A stretch of 64,000 bases of DNA from Synechococcus sp. PCC 7335 (lineage in GTDB: Bacteria > Cyanobacteriota > Cyanobacteriia > Phormidesmidales > Phormidesmidaceae), in the NCBI RefSeq assembly GCF_000155595.1, contig NZ_DS989904.1:3151720-3215719 (forward strand). The letters run 5' to 3'. The notes under the pieces are model-generated. The model ran no database searches. It saw nothing but the letters and a program-made list of their open reading frames with translations, and was not told the DNA's origin. This document shows, piece by piece, positions 52,500 through 60,252 of this stretch (its first letter is position 1; the number at the start of each line of letters is the position of its first letter). The translations under genes and the position numbers were made by a program.

Positions 52500-54476
52500 T
52501 TATGCCTGAACAACAAAGCTATTAGCATCCAGTGTGGGCGCGCCTTCGATAGTGGCAAACTGAGCACCGCCGCCAAATTCTGCGTCAGCACCGTTCGAGT
52601 TGTAATACAAGTGACCCGTATTTGCGCCATAAACAATTAGGGCATCGCTTACGGCAGCGGCTTCTACGCTATCGACAACGGCGAACTCACTGGCGGATAA
52701 CCCCCCGCCAATTTTGCTGGTCAACGCGGTAAAGATCGTGGCATCGAGCACAATGCTGTCAGTGCTCTCGAAGTTTTGGATCATATTTGTCCCAATATCT
52801 GCTGCATTAAAGGCCGCGCCGGTATCAAAGCCAAACAAATCGGAACCACCACCGCCAATAAGAATGTCATTACCGCCAGCACCAATCAACAAGTCAGCAC
52901 CGTCGCCGCCGATAAGAATATCGTCACCGTCACCGCCGATAAGAATGTCGTCACCAGCACCCCCATCAGCAGTAATCGGTGTGGCCGTACCACTACCATT
53001 CAGAAAATCATTGCCGTCGCCGCCTGAGAAGAGAACGGATTGAACCCCGCCGCCAGTGAGGTCACCCACTGTAAATGAGTCATCACCGCCTTGGCCATTA
53101 ATTTCAAACTGCTCAACCTCTTCGTTAGTTAAGGTAAATAGCCCCAGATTGAATCGATTGAAAATAGCCTGACCGTCAACTGCGCGCAAGTCAAACTCAT
53201 CGCCAGCAACGTCAGCACCGTTAACTTGGGTAACATCAAAGTCTGCGCCACCGTTGATGAAGTCACTACCGTCACCGTTATTCCAGATAAAGCGGTCATC
53301 ACCGTCTTCTAAGTAGGCGGTATCATCCCCCCGTTGACCCACAACGATGTCATCACCGCCGCCTGCGAAAAACGTATCTTCGGCAGAGCCGCCCTGCAAC
53401 AGATCGTCACCTTCACCCCCAAAAGCCTCAAGGGTGGTCGAGCTTTCTCTGGCGTCTAACACATCATTGCCGTCGCCGCCCGAGAAGATAACTTTTTGAA
53501 CCTTGCTGCTGAGATCGTCCACTGTTAGTGAGTCATCACCGCCTTGGCCATTAATCTCAAACTGTTCAATCTTATTGTTGGTTAGGGTAAATAGCCTCAG
53601 ATTGAGTCGATTAAAAATGGTTTGTCTGCCAACTTGACGCAAGTCAAACTCATCGCCAGCACCGTCGGCACCATTCACTTCGGTAATGTCAAAGCCTCTA
53701 CCACCGTTAATGAAGTCACTGCCGTCACCGTTATTCCAAATAAAGCGGTCATCACCACCTTGTAGGTAAGCAGTATCATCCCCCCGTTGACCTACAACGA
53801 GGTCATCACCACCACCTGCAAGAAACGTATCTTCGGCAGAGCCACCCTGCAACAAATCGTCGCCTTTCCCCCCAAAAGCCTTGAGAGTGGTAGAACTTTC
53901 TCTGGCGTCTAATACATCGTTGCCTTTGCCGCCTGAGAAGACAACTTTTTTAACCCCGCTGCCGCTGAGGTCGCCCACTGTCAGTGAGTCATCACCGCCT
54001 TGGCCATTAATCTCAAACTGCTCAATCTTTTCGTTAGTCAGGGTGAAAAGTCCTAGATTGAGTCGATTAAAAATGGCCTGACCGTCAACTGCGCGCAAGT
54101 CAAACTCATCGCCAGCACCGTCGGCACCGTTCACTTCGGTAATGTCAAAGCCTGCGCCACCTTTGATGAAGTCACTACCGTCACCGTTGTTCCAAATAAA
54201 GCGGTCATCACCACTCCCTAAAAAGGCGACATCATCGCCAGTTTGACCAATCACAATATCGTTGCCATTGCCGGCAAAAACGACATCGGTGCCATCGCCA
54301 CCTAAGACAGTATCGTCACCGCCGCTCGTCAGGAAGATATCGTCTCTATCGCCACCTTGAAGATTATCATCTCCGTTGCCACCAATAAAGATGTCACCGA
54401 GATCGTCGATTGTAGGGGCGTCTTTAAACAGGCTACCTACAATTTCGTTTACCAGAAGCGTTAGAAAGCTGTTCAT
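52500..54476 (-). CDS. RTX Ca-binding protein with three 152-residue repeats
   Basis: 658 residues, no signal peptide. After short RTX nonapeptides (GGNGDDNLQG) come three near-identical modules of about 152 residues. Each starts GDDRFIWNNGDGSDFI and includes EFDLR..., FTLTNEKIEQFEINGQGGDD and LDARESSTTL. Next are classical repeats (GGAGDDILIGGDGDDILIGG) and a C-terminal type I secretion domain (IQNFESTDSIVLDA). It is probably exported by a type I system and folds with Ca outside. It is last in the minus-strand run 59729-52500. Confidence 0.85.
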   Translation of the reverse strand: MNSFLTLLVNEIVGSLFKDAPTIDDLGDIFIGGNGDDNLQGGDRDDIFLTSGGDDTVLGGDGTDVVFAGNGNDIVIGQTGDDVAFLGSGDDRFIWNNGDGSDFIKGGAGFDITEVNGADGAGDEFDLRAVDGQAIFNRLNLGLFTLTNEKIEQFEINGQGGDDSLTVGDLSGSGVKKVVFSGGKGNDVLDARESSTTLKAFGGKGDDLLQGGSAEDTFLAGGGDDLVVGQRGDDTAYLQGGDDRFIWNNGDGSDFINGGRGFDITEVNGADGAGDEFDLRQVGRQTIFNRLNLRLFTLTNNKIEQFEINGQGGDDSLTVDDLSSKVQKVIFSGGDGNDVLDARESSTTLEAFGGEGDDLLQGGSAEDTFFAGGGDDIVVGQRGDDTAYLEDGDDRFIWNNGDGSDFINGGADFDVTQVNGADVAGDEFDLRAVDGQAIFNRFNLGLFTLTNEEVEQFEINGQGGDDSFTVGDLTGGGVQSVLFSGGDGNDFLNGSGTATPITADGGAGDDILIGGDGDDILIGGDGADLLIGAGGNDILIGGGGSDLFGFDTGAAFNAADIGTNMIQNFESTDSIVLDATIFTALTSKIGGGLSASEFAVVDSVEAAAVSDALIVYGANTGHLYYNSNGADAEFGGGAQFATIEGAPTLDANSFVVQA

Positions 54477-54718
54477 TTTTGGATTTCCTTTAGTTTTTAG
54501 AGGACTGAAAACACTCTCGAAAAACGACGCATGCTAACAATCCTGACGAAAAATCAGGACGGTTTATACGAAGCGTTTTAGTGAGAGAAAGCGTTGATTT
54601 GTGTTACGACTGAGTAACCGCAGAACGCTCGCTTGCCGCGTTTGCTTGTTTCTATTACACAGTCTGAGAGGCTACGTTATAGGCTACGAAAGGTTGACTT
54701 ATGGCTGACTTCTGTTCA

Positions 54719-56470
54719 TTACTCAGCTACCAGCTCAATCAATGGATTAGACTCACCCCATTTATCCCAATGGGTCACGACCCGATTACAAAAATCTCGT
54801 AATGTCTCCAAATGTCGATCATCGCTCGGGGGGATTGACCGTAGCCGTCGCTGCCAGACTAAGACTGACGGCATTGATTCCAGGCGACGATTTTGCCAAT
54901 GGACAATATTCCACCCTGCCTGCTCTACCAAAGAGCGCAGCTGCGGTGAACTGTTCATTAGCATCGTCCCCCCAAAGTTTCGACTTGTAGGGTGACGATC
55001 CTGACAATGTGCTCGAATGACTAATTTCTTGCCAAACAGCCGTAGGCTCTTCAATAAACGCAGCTTATTCTGGATGTGGCAGAGGGACTCCATCATAATC
55101 ATGCAGTCAAAATATCCTGGCGGCAATGTCTCTTCTACGTTCTCATGACGCACCTGTAGCCCTTGTGCTGTGCAGTACTGTGCTTGTGTTTTGCTGATAG
55201 TGATGCCCTCCACTTGGCAGCCTCGTTCTACCTGCAGCTGCAGGGCGGGACCACCCCAACCACAGCCAATGTCATAAACGCGGCTACCTCTAGGGATAAA
55301 AGGATACAGCTCGCTCACTGCCCGATTAAATGCTGCATCAATAGCATCATCCTCGTGGGGCAACTGTTGGCAATCCTCAAAAAGGCCAAAGTGATAATGC
55401 ATCTTGTGACCTAACACCTGACGCCATAGATCGATGTGCTGTGTATCGTAAAATTTCCCTACCGATATCCGAGGATCTGTTGTTTTAGCCAACCCTGTTG
55501 TTCTAGCTGGTAGCCTAGAGAATAAGGTCTGTTCCATATGCTGCTGTATTTTTTGACTGTGAGTGCATACTCGCTCTTTTAGTGTTTGCAATGTATGGGG
55601 CCAACCCATGTTGGAACCTATATCCATAGGCGCTGAAAAATAGAGCGTAAACCCTGGCCCTCGGTCTTTTCCGTTAAAGGCAATATGCCGAAGCGGATAG
55701 TCTGCGTATGTTGCTATCCAAGCGTCTGATCCACCTATAGCAGTGACAAGCGATCGCAATGTCGAATCAAACTCAGACACCCGAGGATACCAGGGATAAA
55801 TTAAATCCACCTGTAGTACCTGATCACCCCGGTGGCGTAGCCAGAATCCCGACATGCTTCGTAGCCGTTCGTGTTGTACTAATTGCTGCACCGCATCCAC
55901 AAAGAGCGGATGCACTAACTCTACAGGGGTCTCTCCGGTGGGGGTTGCGGGCAAAAAATAAAACCCATAGTGATCCGTCTGCACGGCTGTCTGCTCAGAG
56001 TCTGAGCCCGAGTCTGAGCCAGACGCTACAGATCGCCATCGCCATGATCGGTAACGGTCTGTGGCGTTTGGCTCGCGAGTATGTAAATAGAGACGCCACT
56101 CAATTCCATGCTCTGTCCCATGATCTGTTAGAGCAACGCTGATGCCCTGTCTCACGGAGATGGGTGATTGCGTTTCCTGTATGGTTTGAACAGAAGGTGG
56201 GGCTGCGATCGCTTTCAGCAATTGGGCAACGCTGGCAAAGCTCTCTAGCGACTCCTGACTTTCCGCTTCTTCGCTTTTCTCTACCCAACAGGTCATGCGA
56301 TCGCCATCAGACATTGTCCCCGCTCCAACTCTCAGCGACCATTCCAAAGTCACCTTTGGACAAGCTTTCAGGAATATGCCTATTTGTGCCAGCAAACTAT
56401 CCAAAGACAGCTTCGCCAAAGACAGATTCTTAGGAGAAGCTGGCATCGTAGCGGAGGACAACATCATCAT
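54719..56470 (-). CDS. SAM-dependent methyltransferase next to a Nif11 peptide gene
   Basis: Start chosen at ATG 56470 (GAGG at a short distance, 7 bp after the Nif11 stop); a longer form from 56503 would overlap that gene. About 583 residues. The C-terminal part has motif I VYDIGCGWGGPALQLQ (near residue 397), GCQVEGITISKTQAQYC and FDCMIMMESLCHI, like sarcosine/cyclopropane-type methyltransferases. The N-terminal 330 residues are not recognised, except that IGSNMGWPHTLQTL and similar phrases suggest a second folded domain. Its place after a leader-peptide gene suggests it may modify a peptide product, which is inference. Confidence 0.75.
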   Translation of the reverse strand: MMMLSSATMPASPKNLSLAKLSLDSLLAQIGIFLKACPKVTLEWSLRVGAGTMSDGDRMTCWVEKSEEAESQESLESFASVAQLLKAIAAPPSVQTIQETQSPISVRQGISVALTDHGTEHGIEWRLYLHTREPNATDRYRSWRWRSVASGSDSGSDSEQTAVQTDHYGFYFLPATPTGETPVELVHPLFVDAVQQLVQHERLRSMSGFWLRHRGDQVLQVDLIYPWYPRVSEFDSTLRSLVTAIGGSDAWIATYADYPLRHIAFNGKDRGPGFTLYFSAPMDIGSNMGWPHTLQTLKERVCTHSQKIQQHMEQTLFSRLPARTTGLAKTTDPRISVGKFYDTQHIDLWRQVLGHKMHYHFGLFEDCQQLPHEDDAIDAAFNRAVSELYPFIPRGSRVYDIGCGWGGPALQLQVERGCQVEGITISKTQAQYCTAQGLQVRHENVEETLPPGYFDCMIMMESLCHIQNKLRLLKSLRLFGKKLVIRAHCQDRHPTSRNFGGTMLMNSSPQLRSLVEQAGWNIVHWQNRRLESMPSVLVWQRRLRSIPPSDDRHLETLRDFCNRVVTHWDKWGESNPLIELVAE

Positions 56471-56477
56471 TTTAACC

Positions 56478-56729
56478 TCAAGCCTCCGATAGCGTAGAAT
56501 CACTCCAGCCTAACTCAGGGTTTTGGCCTGCACCTTTGAAAAATCCCCAGTAGATCTTCATTTGGGACTTTAATTCATCTTCAGTAAACTCAAACCCATG
56601 TTGGGCCGCTAGTTGGCTAACCGCCGTCCAGTCTCCTTCTTTTACAAACAACAGATCTGGAGCAACCTGCGCCCGAAACGCTGAGTCTTTCAGTTTCTCT
56701 ACAAAGCTATGAACATTTGATACTGACAT
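56478..56729 (-). CDS. Nif11-type leader peptide (possible RiPP precursor)
   Basis: Start chosen at ATG 56729 because AAGGAG lies 7 bases upstream; an ATG at 56762 lacks this. 83 residues. The N-terminal part (SNVHSFVEKLKDSAFRAQV, then GDWTAVSQLAAQHGFEFTED) matches the Nif11 leader family used by cyanobacterial ribosomal peptide natural products. The C-terminal tail, about 20-25 residues (GFFKGAGQNPELGWSDSTLS), has no Gly-Gly site and no Cys. A lanthionine-type core is therefore excluded; if a core exists it would carry another modification, for example methylation by the adjacent enzyme. Nif11 proteins also occur without a maturation role. Confidence 0.8.
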   Translation of the reverse strand: MSVSNVHSFVEKLKDSAFRAQVAPDLLFVKEGDWTAVSQLAAQHGFEFTEDELKSQMKIYWGFFKGAGQNPELGWSDSTLSEA

Positions 56730-56810
56730 GATCGTTCTCCTTAGTTTTTTGGTTTCTTTCAAGTACTCTCTAGGAGAGAATCTCTTAGAGAGTACTCTGT
56801 TCTTTTTTGT

Positions 56811-59729
56811 CTACCACTTTGTCGGATTCAAGTTGTCCTCGAAAAATTGTCCAACATCCTTCAAGAACTTCTCAACTTCCTTTGCTGCATAGCCAGCGCC
56901 CCGCAAAACAGTCTTCAGACCATCCCCGGCTAGGCCATAGGTGTCCTGGAGAAAATCACCGACTTCTCCCACGCCGTATCCGGCATATTTCAAGGCATCG
57001 GCGGCAACGTCAGCGGAGGCATTGTAGGCACTCTTGAGGGCATCACCCACTTCCTCTGCAGCATAGCCCGCATGATTCAGGGCCTCGGCGGCTACCCTTG
57101 CTGAGGCATCGTAGGCACTCTTGAGGGCATCACCCACTTCCTCCGCAGCATAGCCCGCGGCTTCCAAGACCTCGGCTGCCGCCTCCACGGTGAGATTAAA
57201 GGCATTTTCCATCGCCTCTGCCACTTCCTCTGCCGCATAGTTGGCACCCTCGAGTACCTGGGCCACGCCTTCAGCGGAAAGGTCATATGCAGCAGCAAGA
57301 CCATTCGCGGCTGCCGTCGCACCCTTACCAAGGGTTCTATAGGCCTTGGCAGCCGCTTCTTTTGATGCCTTGTAAACATCATGAGCAACCACTGCCACTT
57401 CTCCACCAAAGTCAACCAGCCCGTCTTTGACGGCATTAGCCCACTCTTCGAGCGTCTCAAAGACACCACCCAAAAGGTCTAGGGCATTACCTTTAATTTG
57501 ATCAACGACATGGTTGTACACGGCATCAAAGTCTTTAGGCGCAGCCTCTAAGGTCAGGGTCGGGAAAGTAACCGTCTTCCCATAGAGCCGGAAGTCTCCT
57601 TCAATGGAGGCGTAGAACCCTGCCGACTCGCCTGACCGGAAGGTGGCACTAGCATTAAAGCCAACATCTATGAGGGTAATCTCACCGAGCAATGTGTTCA
57701 GGCTCAAATTCAGGTTAAAGTCAATGCTACCGAGAGCTTCAAAGTCGCCATCGCCGTACGAGAAGCGTAAGTTTGTAGAGAGCAACTTACCTAACCTGCG
57801 ATTGAGGATGAACAACATCCCGTCTTCGCCCACGTCTACGAACAGTTCTTGACTGAGGCCCAGAAACTCAATTTTCGAAGAAATATAGAGGTCGGGCGTT
57901 TCAGTGGGTGAAATCCGCAAACGCATCTTCGGCGCGGCCTCTCCTTGCGCGCCCGTTATCTTCAACACATTTGCAATGTTGAGTGGGTCCATGTCTGCAG
58001 CAGCCGTGATGCCATCAAAGGTATCCACGTTTAGATACATGCTCGCCTGCCAGCCAAAGACCGCTAGTTTGCCTGCAATGGTGACGCCTTCATCTCGAAA
58101 ATGGACGCCCCCAATTGAGGTTGCACTGGGCACAATGCTGAGCTTGACATCTTCTAGGGCCACATCCAGCGCTTTGTTCATTGCCCGCCGGAGGTTGCCT
58201 GGCAGTGCCTGATACGCAATAAACGTAGCCGGGGTCATGGCAGTCATAATCTGGATCATCGTAATCTGCTCGGTTGCCCCTGCCAGCACGAACTGATCCG
58301 GATCGTTGGTATCTACCAGGATAGAAATTTGACCATCCACGTCGCCAATTTTCATGTTGGCATGAATGCCTACGTTGTCCACAAAGGGAAACAAATAGGT
58401 AAACCCAACCTGCAGTGCAAATTGTCGAATCGTGATGCCAGGAATCCCGAAGGGGTCTTTCCACTCTCCTGTGTTCTGAATAGATCCAGAGAGATCACCT
58501 TGCGGACTGCGACCTGTCCCATTCATGGTAAATGAGCCTGTGATAGATTCCAGCTCAACCTTCACGCCGCCAGTAAAGACTAGGTGAGTGTCTTCTCCTT
58601 TCTCTTTGAGCGTAACCACCAAGTCATTAGACATGGAAATAGCAGGTTCTGGTGGCTTTCCTTTCACGGAGATACCCACATCCGAGCGAGTAAAGCGCAG
58701 CTTAAAATTGGCACCATCTACGAGCGTGATATCTCGCTGAATCGCACCTTCTAGTAAATATTCAGGTGTTGCACCCGCGGTATCTACTGCCGCATGTAAC
58801 GCGAGCTCTCGCACTTTGAGCAAATCACCAATAAAGCGAATGCCAGGATCATCCGATTCAGCAATTTTCAGATTGCCGAAGAAGTTGAATCCTTCGTTAA
58901 TTCCTGAGTCGAGACTCGGATCGTATAGGGTACTGGCTGTCGCTGCAATCAAAGTTGGCCCAGAGAGTTTTAGGCCCTGAAGTAGGGGCACGCCTGGCAA
59001 AAACGTCCCAATTCCCAACTCTTTAGAGAGAATATATTTAAAGACGCAGTGGGGTCTCCCCTTGTAGTGAAAGAAGTCAGCATATTCTAGTTTTGCGGCC
59101 TCTGAGCCAAAGAGCGTTACGTCTCCTGAAATCTTTAAGGCATGGTCTTCGGGCGTTGCTAAATTGTCGTTTGTCGAGGGATCTTCTGAAACCTCCATAC
59201 CCGGAATGCCGACGATGCCTGGAGACCCTTGAACAAATTCAATTTTGGGATTGCGGATAGGGGTAAGAACATCCAAGATCGAGCTAACCAGATCGGCCAT
59301 GATGCCGTAGTCCCCTAGCATTGACTTATTTAGGGTAAGAGATCCCTCTTTAATCTGTGATTGCAGCCGCAGCATCAGATCATACTGTGGCAACGCGCCG
59401 GACGACACGAGCTGCGACAGGGGTTGACCGGGAATATCCTCTGGAGGAGATTGTTCGTAGCCGTTGCCAAGGGTGCTGCCGATCTCCCTATAGGTTTCAG
59501 CCTCTAAGCGTGTGGTTATCTGTTCAGCCTCGGAAGGTAGATCAACGGCTGGTGGGGAGCCTGAGGGCGGTTCGCTAATGTCAATGGGTCTGGCGATGGG
59601 GGTTGCGATGGGTGGTCGCTGGGGGGTAGGCCGGGTGGTAGGCTTGGGTCTGGAGCTGGTAGGTCTAGGTCTAAAGATGGTAGGTCTAGGTCTAGAGCTG
59701 GTAGGTCTGCGTTTTGATTGCTGTGTCAT
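56811..59729 (-). CDS. 972-residue beta-rich protein with C-terminal 29-residue helical repeats
   Basis: Not assigned to a named family. Residues about 2-55 are an Arg/Pro/Thr-rich tail with repeats of the type (S)SRPRPT. Residues about 60-770 look beta-rich and regularly alternating (FKLRFTRSDVGISVKG, DGQISILVDTNDPDQFVLAG, LFVDVGEDGMLFILNRRLG), as in long lipid-binding or amyloid-like beta sheets. From about 800 to the end there are about five helical repeats of exactly 29 residues (AGYAAEEVGDALKSAYDAS...), ending NLNPTKW. No signal peptide. AAGG lies before the ATG. It is followed by the Nif11 gene after 81 bp, so a shared operon with the peptide and methyltransferase is likely. A secreted toxin or structural role is only a guess. 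Confidence 0.7.
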   Translation of the reverse strand: MTQQSKRRPTSSRPRPTIFRPRPTSSRPKPTTRPTPQRPPIATPIARPIDISEPPSGSPPAVDLPSEAEQITTRLEAETYREIGSTLGNGYEQSPPEDIPGQPLSQLVSSGALPQYDLMLRLQSQIKEGSLTLNKSMLGDYGIMADLVSSILDVLTPIRNPKIEFVQGSPGIVGIPGMEVSEDPSTNDNLATPEDHALKISGDVTLFGSEAAKLEYADFFHYKGRPHCVFKYILSKELGIGTFLPGVPLLQGLKLSGPTLIAATASTLYDPSLDSGINEGFNFFGNLKIAESDDPGIRFIGDLLKVRELALHAAVDTAGATPEYLLEGAIQRDITLVDGANFKLRFTRSDVGISVKGKPPEPAISMSNDLVVTLKEKGEDTHLVFTGGVKVELESITGSFTMNGTGRSPQGDLSGSIQNTGEWKDPFGIPGITIRQFALQVGFTYLFPFVDNVGIHANMKIGDVDGQISILVDTNDPDQFVLAGATEQITMIQIMTAMTPATFIAYQALPGNLRRAMNKALDVALEDVKLSIVPSATSIGGVHFRDEGVTIAGKLAVFGWQASMYLNVDTFDGITAAADMDPLNIANVLKITGAQGEAAPKMRLRISPTETPDLYISSKIEFLGLSQELFVDVGEDGMLFILNRRLGKLLSTNLRFSYGDGDFEALGSIDFNLNLSLNTLLGEITLIDVGFNASATFRSGESAGFYASIEGDFRLYGKTVTFPTLTLEAAPKDFDAVYNHVVDQIKGNALDLLGGVFETLEEWANAVKDGLVDFGGEVAVVAHDVYKASKEAAAKAYRTLGKGATAAANGLAAAYDLSAEGVAQVLEGANYAAEEVAEAMENAFNLTVEAAAEVLEAAGYAAEEVGDALKSAYDASARVAAEALNHAGYAAEEVGDALKSAYNASADVAADALKYAGYGVGEVGDFLQDTYGLAGDGLKTVLRGAGYAAKEVEKFLKDVGQFFEDNLNPTKW
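56900..57250 (-). repeat. Tandem 87-bp repeats encoding 29-residue helical units
   Basis: Successive units start AGYAAEEV / AGYAAEEV / AGYGVGEV / AGYAAKEV with a fixed 29-codon step, preceded by a diverged ANYAAEEV unit. Central units are nearly identical in DNA (CTTGAGGGCATCACCCACTT appears twice). Confidence 0.75.
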
Positions 59730-60252
59730 TGATATAGCCTTGCTAAATTAAAATGTTGTTGGACATCAATTGATGTCTTCAAGAGACAATTGATGTCTTT
59801 AAGAGATAGTCAGCGTTAGAAAATCTAAAGCAAGCCTGCAATTGGTTGCTCCGGTTGACCGCTCCGGATGACCGCTCTATGCGATCCAGTAAACCGAGCG
59901 AGAGGCTAGCTTAAAGACTAGAAATCGCTAAGTTAGGGCTGACTTAGGGAGTGCGTGAAAATAATCTTTTCGGGCACGGTCTTAGCTTGCCGTAGCTGAC
60001 TAGAGCGCACCAGTCAAGTTCACAGCTTAGGCTCACAAGTTAAGCCACAACTTAAGCTAGCGCTGGCATCGTGCGTCAGAAAATGGACAGGATGAGACTT
60101 TCAGCCCCTTTTCTTGATTGGAGGCTATGGTCACAAGTTAAAGTTTGAATCTTTATCACAACTTAAGTGCCCTATCATGTGGCAAGAGACCTAAAGCTGG
60201 ATTGCTCGAGACTGTCATGCACTCTTGAGTACTGCATCTAATCTGAATCTCC
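59730..60252. other. Divergent intergenic region with repeats
   Basis: It separates the 972-residue protein gene (leftward) from the STAND gene (rightward). Short direct repeats CAATTGATGTCTT occur twice at 59768-59800. The 72-bp repeat R3 is at 59985-60056, and related ACAAGTTAA and CACAACTTAAG words recur near 60132-60170. These could be binding sites for a regulator, perhaps the helix-turn-helix of the STAND protein itself. Confidence 0.4.
59985..60056. repeat. Dispersed 72-bp repeat R3
   Basis: Gap-free counterpart of 52419-52490; the same orientation. Contains CACCAGTCAAGTTCACAGCT and CACAAGTTAAGCCACAACTT. Confidence 0.6.

Noticed and set aside
52500-54476. Regular repeats considered as a CRISPR array
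   Set aside because: Units are coding, about 456 bp and without unique short spacers. No CRISPR array was seen anywhere in the window.
54633-54995. 120-codon plus-strand frame
   Set aside because: Runs antisense into the methyltransferase gene; composition is a shadow.
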